Assembly (NCBI GenBank): GCA_905215965.1
Contig: CAJMSD010000002.1
Span: forward strand, 248,001-312,000
Reading direction: 5' to 3'
DNA: 64,000 nucleotides
From: an uncultured bacterium
GTDB lineage: Bacteria > Bacillota > Clostridia > Oscillospirales > Ruminococcaceae
The translations under genes were made by a program, and so were the position numbers. This document shows, one piece after another, positions 1 to 7,233 of this stretch (position 1 is its first letter; each line of letters opens with the position of its first letter). The notes under the pieces are model-generated. The model did not search any database and had not been told where the DNA came from. It was given only the letters and a program-made list of their open reading frames with translations.

Positions 1-90
1 CCTGCATAGCCGGATCAGCCGGAAGAGTCCGTTCACGCATACGGGCACGTCCCTGCACCGTCCATGAAACGGAACGAAAGGAATTTACAT

Positions 91-816
91 ATGAATACAT
101 TTGAAAATGCGTCGATCCTTGTTGTTGACGACGACCATGACATCGTAAACGCTATCGGCAAGCTTCTTTCCCGCGAGGGCTACAAGATATATAAAGCCTA
201 CAACGGACTTGAAGCCATAGACTGTCTTTTGCAGAACGATATCCAGCTGATACTTATTGACGTTATGATGCCTAAGCTTGACGGTCTTTCGGCAATGATG
301 AAGATACGCACGATGAAAAACATACCTATAATCGTACTTTCGGCCAAATCAGAGGACAGCGATAAAATTCTCGGTCTTTCAATGGGCGCTGACGATTACA
401 TAACAAAGCCCTATAATCCTCTTGAACTTGTTGCAAGAGTCCAGTCCAATCTGCGCCGCTATCTCAGTCTCGGCGCGGCCGACAGCGCAAAGCACGGCAA
501 CTCCATAGAAATAGGAGGTCTTTGCCTTGACAGAGACGCAAAGCAGCTTTACGTTGACGGCGCTCCGGTAAAGCTTACGGCTACCGAATATAAAATAACC
601 GAGCTGCTTATGACGAACGCAGGACGCATTTTTTCAGCGGAGGAGATATACTCAAAGGTCTGGAACGACGAGTCCTACTCGGTCGAAAATACCGTTATGG
701 TACACATCCGCCATATAAGGGAAAAAATAGAAATAAACCCCGGCGACCCACGTTACCTGAAGGTTGTATGGGGGATCGGATATAAAATAGAAAAATTTAA
801 CGGAGGAAAGCAATGA
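91..816 (+). CDS. OmpR/PhoB-family response regulator
   Basis: A two-component response regulator of 241 residues. It has a receiver domain (about 8-122) with the acidic pocket DDD at 13-15, the phospho-acceptor Asp57 in the LILIDVMMP strand and the conserved Lys in ITKPY. A winged-helix DNA-binding domain follows (about 145-236, ending VVWGIGYKIE). The start at 91 is chosen over an ATG at 64 because AAAGGA lies 8 bases before it and nothing comparable precedes 64. The stop overlaps the sensor kinase start in an ATGA, so the two are translationally coupled and form a cognate pair. The inducing signal and target genes cannot be read from the sequence. Positions 1-90 hold no recognisable gene, though a reading frame is open from the window edge and could be the tail of an upstream gene. 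Confidence 0.95.
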   Translation: MNTFENASILVVDDDHDIVNAIGKLLSREGYKIYKAYNGLEAIDCLLQNDIQLILIDVMMPKLDGLSAMMKIRTMKNIPIIVLSAKSEDSDKILGLSMGADDYITKPYNPLELVARVQSNLRRYLSLGAADSAKHGNSIEIGGLCLDRDAKQLYVDGAPVKLTATEYKITELLMTNAGRIFSAEEIYSKVWNDESYSVENTVMVHIRHIREKIEINPGDPRYLKVVWGIGYKIEKFNGGKQ

Positions 817-3287
817 AAGTCATTAAAAATAAATTTACGCGCCTTGCCGCCTTTCTGATCGCCTGCGTCCTTGTGGGAGTATGCTCCTTCAGAGTATTCA
901 AGCTTCTGATAGACGACGACAGAAAAAATATACTCGACGGCACCTACAGATATACGATGTCGGACTCGATAACCGATACATATTCAAAGCTGTGGCTTAT
1001 CGGAAATATGTATCTGCGAAATCTTGACGAGAACGGAAAGTTCTCCGGCAGCGAGTATCTTGAAAAAAGCACGATATCGGAAATGCAGGCTCTCGGTATC
1101 ATGGACGAAAACGGCAAGCTCAAGGATATAGGTGACAATAACTTTGAATATTATGTCTCCTACGGAGATCAGTCCTTCACCAACGCGCCCGGCAAGAATA
1201 TCGAGGACTATAAAAACTCCGCTTACTCGGTGGTCAATTCAGGCAATTCAATTACTCTCGGAGAATCGCTTCATGTATGGATACCGCATTACAGCTGGTA
1301 TATGACCAACTACGGCATGACCTATTACTACTATGACAAAGGCTTGGCTTTATTTGATTTCAATACCGACGGTCTCGATTATTACATAGACGACAACGGA
1401 GCAAAAATATATTTCAAAACCGACGGCTCTACTCCAGTATACGACTATAGGGAAGATGATGAATATATCGAGCCGACCGAGGTGCATATCGATTACACGA
1501 TCGACCAGTACTATGATGAAAACGGAAACGCTCTGACATTCGAGGTGCTTGATGAAAACGGAGATCCTATCTTTACTGATATCGACGGCAATCTTGTAAG
1601 ACCTGAAATATTGTATAACGAAGAGTACGAACCTGTCGATCCCGATAATTATCCTTATGATATTGAACAGGCGACCGAAAGCACGGAAGTACCTGAAAAT
1701 AATTTCTACAGCATTGCCGAAAGCGACGGCTTTGAGCTTACTCTTCTTATAGTTCCCAGCGACGAAAATATTGCTGCCTACGAAAAAGCAGACAATGAGT
1801 TTAACGCTCAGCGCAAAGAATTTATCAATTCAATTATCGATATGCTTCCGCTGGCATTGATAGTTCTTGTGCTTACAGTATTTTTCCTCTGGACAGGCGG
1901 CTGGAGCGTAAGCGAGAAGAAATACGTACTCAAAAGCTTAAATAAAATTTTCACAGAAGTGCCTATCGCCGTTATTTGCATACTGATAGCGTGGATCGGC
2001 TACTACTTCGATAATTCTTATATTATATATGATGTGAAATATGTCATAAACGAGCTTTATCTTGACGTATCGACTGCCGGAGTATGCGCTCTCGTTGTTA
2101 CCGCTATTTTCGGTATCGCCGTTTTGATGCTGAATACGCTTATCGTTAAGCTAAAATGCAAAGCGTTCTTCAAGACCTCGCTTACAGGAAAAATTGCATC
2201 GGTAATTTATAAATACGCAAAAAAGCTTTACAAAAAAGCCGAAAGCCGCTTTGCTTCAAGAAGAGAACTCAAGAATAATGCCTTTGCGGTGCGATTTATA
2301 ACAGTCTCCGTGATATATGCGGTATTGGAGATCCTCATTCTCATCATAGGCTTTGATTTTAACGCTTTTGCTCCTGCATTGATCGATTCGATGATCTTAT
2401 CCGCAGTATATCTTGTAATGGTCTACTCTAATATCTCGGATATCACGCGTCTCAGTGCTCATATCGACAGCATTAACGAGGGCAATTACGAAAAGCAGAC
2501 TGTCAAGCCGTCAAGCTTTGTTTATCCTATGACTCAAAAGCTCAACAACATTTCTGACGGTATCCAGACGGCAGTTGACAGGCAGGTTCAATCGGAGCGA
2601 ATGAAGATCGACCTTGTTACAAACGTTTCTCACGATCTGAAAACTCCCCTCACCTCAATAATCAGCTACATCGACCTGCTTTCCGCAGAGGAGCTTACTC
2701 CCGAAGCGAGGGATTATGTAACTATCCTTGAACAGAAGTCGGAGCATCTGAAAGCTATGGTAACCGATCTTTTCGATCTTGCAAAGGCTACAAGCCGAAC
2801 CGACGTTCAGCTTGAACTCATAGACGCGGTCATTCTTACAGGTCAGGTTCTCGGAGATCTCTCGGATAAGATAAAAGCAAGCGGAAAAGAAATACGCACG
2901 AATATGAAGATCGACCGTGCTCCCGTTTATGCGGAGGGAAAGAAGCTTTACAGAGTGCTCCAGAATCTCATCGACAACGCGCTGAAATATTCACTTGACG
3001 GCACAAGGATCTATACAAATCTGAGTAAAGAAGGCGAGAATTTCCTGCTTCAGATCAAGAATATTTCCTCATACGAGATGAACTTCTCTCCCGAAGAGAT
3101 AACCGAGCGTTTTACAAGAGCAGACGAATCGAGAACGACTGACGGAAACGGCCTTGGACTCTCGATAGCAAAGAGCTTTACGGAAGCCTGCGGAGGAAGC
3201 TTTGCTGTCTCAGTCGACGGCGACGTATTTACCGCAGAAATAAGACTTCCTATCGTAAACACACCGGAAGAATCCGAGCAAAATTAA
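813..3287 (+). CDS. Membrane sensor histidine kinase with large extracellular domain
   Basis: The 824-residue sensor partner of the preceding regulator. It has an N-terminal membrane helix (about 12-30), an extracellular region of about 310 residues rich in Tyr, Asp and Glu that I do not recognise, then five further hydrophobic segments (about 345-362, 382-400, 419-445, 495-514 and 519-539). A HisKA domain follows with phospho-acceptor His607 in NVSHDLKTPLTS, then a HATPase domain with N box NLIDNALKYS (about 719) and a GNGLGLSIA lid motif (about 780). The usual DxGxG G1 box is replaced by a KNIS-type strand followed by ERFTRADESR. From memory this also occurs in a clostridial VanS/CovS-like kinase group, so the protein need not be inactive. 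GGAGG lies 6 bases before the start. A hairpin terminator follows the stop. Confidence 0.93.
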   Translation: MKVIKNKFTRLAAFLIACVLVGVCSFRVFKLLIDDDRKNILDGTYRYTMSDSITDTYSKLWLIGNMYLRNLDENGKFSGSEYLEKSTISEMQALGIMDENGKLKDIGDNNFEYYVSYGDQSFTNAPGKNIEDYKNSAYSVVNSGNSITLGESLHVWIPHYSWYMTNYGMTYYYYDKGLALFDFNTDGLDYYIDDNGAKIYFKTDGSTPVYDYREDDEYIEPTEVHIDYTIDQYYDENGNALTFEVLDENGDPIFTDIDGNLVRPEILYNEEYEPVDPDNYPYDIEQATESTEVPENNFYSIAESDGFELTLLIVPSDENIAAYEKADNEFNAQRKEFINSIIDMLPLALIVLVLTVFFLWTGGWSVSEKKYVLKSLNKIFTEVPIAVICILIAWIGYYFDNSYIIYDVKYVINELYLDVSTAGVCALVVTAIFGIAVLMLNTLIVKLKCKAFFKTSLTGKIASVIYKYAKKLYKKAESRFASRRELKNNAFAVRFITVSVIYAVLEILILIIGFDFNAFAPALIDSMILSAVYLVMVYSNISDITRLSAHIDSINEGNYEKQTVKPSSFVYPMTQKLNNISDGIQTAVDRQVQSERMKIDLVTNVSHDLKTPLTSIISYIDLLSAEELTPEARDYVTILEQKSEHLKAMVTDLFDLAKATSRTDVQLELIDAVILTGQVLGDLSDKIKASGKEIRTNMKIDRAPVYAEGKKLYRVLQNLIDNALKYSLDGTRIYTNLSKEGENFLLQIKNISSYEMNFSPEEITERFTRADESRTTDGNGLGLSIAKSFTEACGGSFAVSVDGDVFTAEIRLPIVNTPEESEQN

Positions 3288-3309
3288 ACTCAAATTTGCA
3301 TAATAATCA

Positions 3310-3344
3310 AAATCGGTTCGGGATAATATATCCTGAACCGATTT
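3310..3344 (+). terminator. Rho-independent terminator after the two-component operon
   Basis: A 16-bp stem (AAATCGGTTCGGGATA with TATCCTGAACCGATTT, one G:T pair) with a short AT loop lies 22 bases after the sensor kinase stop. The T-tract after it is weak (TTTCTTAT). Confidence 0.75.
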
Positions 3345-3357
3345 CTTATAAATAAAA

Positions 3358-3395
3358 AACAGAGCAGTGCCGCTGTCAGGCGATACTGCTCTGTT
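3358..3395 (-). terminator. Terminator of the yqeG-efp operon
   Basis: On the minus strand an 11-bp stem (AACAGAGCAGT with ACTGCTCTGTT) encloses a smaller GCC/GGC hairpin and is followed by a run of six U. It lies just after the stop of the zinc-ribbon gene and ends the leftward operon. Confidence 0.85.
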
Positions 3396-3407
3396 AAAAC
3401 TCAATTA

Positions 3408-3890
3408 TTATTCGTCGGAATCCTCATCACTGGCGTCGAAATCCTCAATGGTAAGATCATTATAATCAAACTCAAGAAGCTCGTTGCAATTAGGACAATT
3501 CATTGATCCCTCGTCGATAATGCTTTCGTCGAGAAGAATTGTATCTCCGCAGCTGGGGCAGGTAACTTCATAAAGCTCGTCATCATCGTCGAATTCATAA
3601 TCGTCGTCGTCATCAGAGCAATCGCAGTCATCGTCGCAGCAGTCACAGTCATCGCAGCCGCACTCGTCCAGATCGTAGAAGTCCTCCTCTACATTACCGA
3701 GATCCTCGTCAAGAATATCGCAAAGCTCTGTAAGCTCGTCCACCTGAGACTGAAGATCCTCAATATAAACGACCATTTCCTGCATAACGTCAGCCATCTG
3801 AAGAAGCGCTTTTCCCTCCTTCGTAGAATCATCAACGTCGAGACCGTCAATAAGTCCCTGTAAATATGACATTTTTTCGGTAAGCTTCAT
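3408..3890 (-). CDS. CD1247-N-terminal-domain-like protein with acidic linker and zinc ribbon
   Basis: A 160-residue soluble protein of unknown function. The N-terminal 60 residues (MKLTEKMSYLQGLIDGLDVD, then a coiled-coil-like stretch) match what I recall of the clostridial CD1247 N-terminal family. The middle (about 75-105) is almost entirely Asp/Glu with clustered Cys. The C-terminus carries a CxxC-x(n)-CxxC ribbon (CPSCGD and CPNCNE) that probably binds zinc. GGGGAG precedes the ATG. It is the last gene of the operon behind efp, and a strong terminator follows it. The family name is from memory and the role is unknown. The spacing of the acidic Cys cluster suggests additional metal binding, which is inference. 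Confidence 0.75.
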   Translation of the reverse strand: MKLTEKMSYLQGLIDGLDVDDSTKEGKALLQMADVMQEMVVYIEDLQSQVDELTELCDILDEDLGNVEEDFYDLDECGCDDCDCCDDDCDCSDDDDDYEFDDDDELYEVTCPSCGDTILLDESIIDEGSMNCPNCNELLEFDYNDLTIEDFDASDEDSDE

Positions 3891-3925
3891 AAACAGCTCC
3901 CCCTTTCAAATTAATCGCAGAGTAA

Positions 3926-4483
3926 TTAAGCTCTCTGCATATACTCTCCGGTTCTTGTGTCGATTCTGATAGTTTCGCCCTGATCTATAAAGAGCGGAAC
4001 CTTTACCTCAGCGCCTGTTTCAAGAATAGCCGGCTTAGTAGCGTTAGTAGCAGTATCGCCCTTAAATCCGGGATCAGTTTCCGTAACAACGAGATCTACA
4101 AAGTTCGGAGGCTCAACTCCGAAAACGTTGCCCTTATATGAAAGAACGGTACAAAGCATTTCTTCCTTAACGAACTTAAAGTTGTCACCGAGAACTGATG
4201 CATTGATAGGAAGCTGCTCATAGGTCTCCATATCCATGAAGTAATAGAGATCACCGTCAGTATAGCTGTACTGCATTTCGCGTCTCTCTACAAAAGCTGT
4301 CGGGAACTTAGCTGTAGGGTTAAAGGACTGTTCAACAACAGCACCCGTAATAACATTCTTATACTTAGTTCTTACAAAAGCAGCGCCCTTACCCGGTTTT
4401 ACGTGCTGGAATTCAATAACCTGAACCACATTGCCGTCCATTTCGAAAGTAACGCCGTTTCTGAAATCGCCTGCTGAAATCAT
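3926..4483 (-). CDS. efp: Translation elongation factor P
   Basis: EF-P binds ribosomes stalled at consecutive prolines and promotes peptide-bond formation. The product is 185 residues, the usual length, with the KOW-like N-terminal domain (MISAGDFRNGVTFEMDG), the loop HVKPGKGAAF bearing the modifiable Lys32 at its tip, and two OB-fold domains ending in the signature RIDTRTGEYMQRA. The start at 4483 is preceded by GGAGGT at good spacing. An in-frame ATG 24 bases upstream would add eight residues not found in the family. It sits directly behind an Xaa-Pro aminopeptidase gene, a common Firmicute arrangement. No separate modification enzyme for the Lys is evident nearby. Confidence 0.97.
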   Translation of the reverse strand: MISAGDFRNGVTFEMDGNVVQVIEFQHVKPGKGAAFVRTKYKNVITGAVVEQSFNPTAKFPTAFVERREMQYSYTDGDLYYFMDMETYEQLPINASVLGDNFKFVKEEMLCTVLSYKGNVFGVEPPNFVDLVVTETDPGFKGDTATNATKPAILETGAEVKVPLFIDQGETIRIDTRTGEYMQRA

Positions 4484-4565
4484 TATAAATACCTCCGTAT
4501 TATTCAATTAATATACTACATTTTACCATAAAATCTGAATTTTGGCAATACCTTACGCGATAATA

Positions 4566-5639
4566 TTACAAAGATATTATATTTTTTGCACATTTTGTCA
4601 GATTAACGCAGTCATTTTCGGTCAAAATGACAAAATCCTCAATACGAACTCCGAATTTTCCTGCCAGATAAATACCCGGCTCAACGGTAACGACGGAATT
4701 CTTGCGCAAGGTATGCGAATAATTCGGGGAAGCGTTCGGCAGCTCATGGATCTCGAGTCCTGTTCCGTGGCCGAGCGAATGACCGAAGTTTTCGCCGTAG
4801 CCTGCCTCACTGATAATATCGCGGGCAATTTTATCAAGCTCCGCTCCCGTCATTCCTGCATGAGCAGCTTCAAGGCAGGCAAGCTGAGCCTGAAGAACCG
4901 TATCATACACCTTTTTCATTTCGTCGGACGGTTCTCCCACACAGACAGTTCTTGTCATATCGCTGTGATAGCCGTTATAGACAGCTCCGAAATCCATCAG
5001 CACGAAATCGCCGTTTTCAACGAGCTTATCGGAGGGAACTCCGTGCGGCATGGACGTATTTGCTCCCGAAAGCACGATAGTTTCAAAGGAAATGTCCTCC
5101 GCGCCGCGTATAAGCATCTGTCTGTTCAGTTCAAGCGCTATCTCGCGCTCGGAAACTCCGGCTTTAATAAATTTCAAAATTTCGCTGTAAGCTTCCTCGG
5201 CGATTTGCTGAGCTTTTTTAATATATTCGATTTCCTCGCAGTCTTTTACCATGCGCATATTGCTTATTGCCGTGCTCAGGATATGGGACTGATTCACATC
5301 TACATTTTCAAACATAAGAAAATCTGTAAGCTTTTCAAGCTCGGCAACAGTCATAGTCTGTGATTCGATCGCCATAATATGCGCCGAATGCTTCTTCAAA
5401 AGCTCCAATATCTGAGGAAACAGCTTTTTCTGCTCGATGACCTCGGCGGAGGATACAGACTCCCTTGCCTTTTCGATATATCTGAAATCTATTATAAGAT
5501 ACGCTTTATCCCTGAACGCAAGCACAGTGCCGTCCGAGGATTTCATTCCCGTAAAATATCTTCGGTTTACGTCCGAGGTTATCAGAGCGCAGTCGATATC
5601 GTCGGGAAGCAGTTCAAATAGACGTTCAAATCTGTTCAA
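4566..5639 (-). CDS. M24-family Xaa-Pro aminopeptidase
   Basis: A cytoplasmic dinuclear-metal peptidase that removes N-terminal residues preceding proline. It has a creatinase-like N-terminal domain (about 1-125) and a pita-bread catalytic domain. The five metal ligands are visible: the two Asp of MDFGAVYNGYHSDMTR, His in GHSLGHGTGLEIHE, Glu in VTVEPGIY and Glu in GVRIEDF. I favour a TTG start at 5639 (protein beginning NRFERLFELL, like its relatives) because AAGGA lies about 10 bases upstream. A GTG at 5648 or an ATG at 5702, which would overlap aroQ, are alternatives. The gene sits between aroQ and efp and is probably co-transcribed with both. The match to proline-containing substrates fits the adjacent EF-P only loosely. 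Confidence 0.93.
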   Translation of the reverse strand: MNRFERLFELLPDDIDCALITSDVNRRYFTGMKSSDGTVLAFRDKAYLIIDFRYIEKARESVSSAEVIEQKKLFPQILELLKKHSAHIMAIESQTMTVAELEKLTDFLMFENVDVNQSHILSTAISNMRMVKDCEEIEYIKKAQQIAEEAYSEILKFIKAGVSEREIALELNRQMLIRGAEDISFETIVLSGANTSMPHGVPSDKLVENGDFVLMDFGAVYNGYHSDMTRTVCVGEPSDEMKKVYDTVLQAQLACLEAAHAGMTGAELDKIARDIISEAGYGENFGHSLGHGTGLEIHELPNASPNYSHTLRKNSVVTVEPGIYLAGKFGVRIEDFVILTENDCVNLTKCAKNIISL

Positions 5640-5652
5640 AGCACTCACTTCC

Positions 5653-6084
5653 TTAAAGCTCCGAAAGAGCCTGAACTGCAAGATAATAGCTTCCGAATCC
5701 AAATCCGCTTATCGTACCCTTGCAAACAGGAGCGATCACGGAATTTCTGCGGAATTCATCTCTTGCATGAACGTTGCTTATATGTACCTCGATACACGGG
5801 ATCTTTATCGCCGCAATAGCGTCTCTGATAGCGTAGCTGTAGTGGGTATAAGCTCCTGCATTTATGATGATTCCGTCAAAGCTTGTCCGCGCGCTGTGCA
5901 GCTTGTCGATAATAGCGCCCTCATGATTTGACTGAAAGATCTCGCACTGAAGTCCTTGTTCCTTGGCTCTTTCGATGATATTTTTATTCAGAACGTCTAT
6001 TCCGGAGCTGCCGTATATTCCCGGCTCGCGCTCGCCCAAAAGATTCAGATTCGGTCCGTGTATTACAAGTATTTTCTTTATCAT
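5653..6084 (-). CDS. aroQ: Type II 3-dehydroquinate dehydratase
   Basis: It catalyses the dehydration of 3-dehydroquinate to 3-dehydroshikimate in the shikimate pathway. The 143-residue protein is family length and shows the type II features: GPNLNLLGEREPGIYG with the catalytic Tyr, INAGAYTHYSYAIRDA with the active-site Asn, and the catalytic-site His in EVHISN. The C-terminal GFGFGSYYLAVQAL helix is typical. AAGGAG precedes the chosen start at 6084, while a further ATG upstream lacks one. The gene starts 10 bases after the yqeG stop, so the two are surely in one transcript. No other aromatic pathway gene is in the window. Confidence 0.96.
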   Translation of the reverse strand: MIKKILVIHGPNLNLLGEREPGIYGSSGIDVLNKNIIERAKEQGLQCEIFQSNHEGAIIDKLHSARTSFDGIIINAGAYTHYSYAIRDAIAAIKIPCIEVHISNVHARDEFRRNSVIAPVCKGTISGFGFGSYYLAVQALSEL

Positions 6085-6094
6085 AATTATCTCC

Positions 6095-6583
6095 TTAATC
6101 GTACAGCTTTTTCGGCAGAAAAGGTGTTTCAAGCTTTCTTTTTATTTTGAAGAACAGAGTTTTTTCATGCTCGATAGGCGATACGTACAATATTTTAATT
6201 CCGGCAAGATTAGCTCCGAGCACATCGGTAAATATCTGATCTCCGACAGCGGCAAGCTCGTTTTTTTCAAGTCCCATGCGGCTTTTCGCTTCCGAAAATC
6301 CCTTAGTAAGAGGTTTTTTGCCCTCGCTGACGAATTCAAGTCCGAGCATATCGGCAAAGGGCTTGACTCTTGGAGGATGATTATTTGACACGATCATCAG
6401 CTTTATGCCCGATTTTTTCATATTTGCTATCCAGTCGAGCACACCGTCAGCCGGCCTTGGATTATCATGAGTTGTAAGCGTATTATCAAGGTCGAGTACC
6501 AGACCCTTGACATTCATTTTTTTCAGAAAATCCGTTTTTATGTCAGTGACACGTCTGAATGCGGCAGTTATTTTAAAAAGCAT
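6095..6583 (-). CDS. yqeG: YqeG family HAD IIIA phosphatase
   Basis: A small cytoplasmic HAD-superfamily phosphatase of 162 residues. The nucleophile motif LDLDNTL (first Asp nucleophile, second acid-base), the motif II strand IVSNN, a basic motif III region (EGKKPLTKG) and the motif IV VGDQIFTDVLGAN, which binds Mg, are all present. YqeG proteins are widespread in Firmicutes; the physiological substrate is, as far as I know, not settled. The start at 6583 has GGAGGG five bases upstream. An ATG 27 bases earlier has none. It heads the leftward operon to efp. The 284 bases upstream hold a palindrome-rich element described separately. Confidence 0.92.
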   Translation of the reverse strand: MLFKITAAFRRVTDIKTDFLKKMNVKGLVLDLDNTLTTHDNPRPADGVLDWIANMKKSGIKLMIVSNNHPPRVKPFADMLGLEFVSEGKKPLTKGFSEAKSRMGLEKNELAAVGDQIFTDVLGANLAGIKILYVSPIEHEKTLFFKIKRKLETPFLPKKLYD

Positions 6584-6610
6584 ACGTCCCTCCGGAATAT
6601 TATACATCAT

Positions 6611-6800
6611 TTCAACCGAGAAATTTGTCGGAATAAGAACTTGGCTTCATAAGATCGGTGCGCGGATTTTGGACAAAATTTTGTTGATGACAAGACAAAA
6701 AGCCGCGGACATACTGACGTATGGCAAGGATCTTTAACGAAGGCAGCGGCAAAAGATCGTCTAAAAGACGCGTGCCGCAGCTTGTGAAGACAGGTTCTAA
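6611..6800. other. Palindrome-rich intergenic element of unknown function
   Basis: Between yqeG and rpsU lies about 190 bases with no convincing gene. It contains a perfect 12-base palindrome (ACAAAATTTTGT), the hairpin CATAC-tgac-GTATG, the hairpin CGTCT-aaa-AGACG, and GCGGCA/TGCCGC arms that enclose the last of these. Short open frames cross it on the minus strand but lack ribosome binding sites and recognisable domains. It could be the structured 5' leader of the yqeG operon, a small RNA, or a dispersed repeat. I cannot tell which. Confidence 0.4.
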
Positions 6801-6818
6801 ATAACTCATATAAATGAA

Positions 6819-6840
6819 AAAGCGAGCAAACGCCCGCTTT
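6819..6840 (-). terminator. Terminator of rpsU
   Basis: On the minus strand the stem AAAGCGGG/CTCGCTTT (one G:U) with a six-base loop is followed by a U-rich tract. It lies 28 bases past the rpsU stop. Confidence 0.7.
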
Positions 6841-6867
6841 TATCAACATTTTAAAGTTTTCGCAAGA

Positions 6868-7041
6868 TCAATACTTACGCTTACGAGCTGCCTCAGACTT
6901 CTTCTTACGCTTTACCGAAGGCTTTTCGTAGTGTTCTCTCTTACGAACCTCAGCTATAACGCCGTCCTTAGCACATGATCTCTTAAATCTTTTAAGAGCT
7001 GTATCCAAGGATTCGTTTTTGCCTACGCGAACTTCTGCCAC
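6868..7041 (-). CDS. rpsU: 30S ribosomal protein S21
   Basis: Small basic protein of the 30S subunit, 57 residues, with the family signature AEVRVGKNESLDTALKRFKR and a Lys/Arg-rich tail ending SEAARKRKY. A GTG start at 7041 is chosen because GGGAGGG lies seven bases upstream and it gives the usual S21 length. An ATG 48 bases earlier would add an atypical leader. The gene has its own promoter in the gap after leuS and its own terminator, so it is probably transcribed independently of the long operon upstream. Confidence 0.95.
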   Translation of the reverse strand: MAEVRVGKNESLDTALKRFKRSCAKDGVIAEVRKREHYEKPSVKRKKKSEAARKRKY

Positions 7042-7176
7042 TATCTTTCCCTCCCTTATATCAGAGGTTGTTCGGAACGAGCCAAACATCTATGCCAATC
7101 ACCCGAAAAGGTGTCAGTCATCATATACCTCAAAAAGCACATAGCAGTTACAAAAAGCTATAAATAATATAATATT

Positions 7177-7205
7177 AGTTTACCACAAAATTCAGCTCTT
7201 GTCAA
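7177..7205 (-). promoter_or_regulatory. Sigma-A-type promoter for rpsU
   Basis: On the minus strand TTGACA and TAAACT are separated by 17 bases, about 135 bases before the rpsU start. The -35 is perfect and the -10 matches four of six. Confidence 0.6.
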
Positions 7206-7233
7206 GAAGAATTTTACTTGATGTAAAACTTCG

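Noticed and set aside
4542..5363. A 273-codon plus-strand frame opposite the Xaa-Pro aminopeptidase
   Set aside because: The metal-ligand motifs of the peptidase on the minus strand are complete, so this is a shadow frame.
6607..6849. Open frames of 65 and 80 codons over the yqeG-rpsU gap
   Set aside because: Several overlapping frames, none with a ribosome site or domain. The region is explained better by hairpins and the rpsU terminator.
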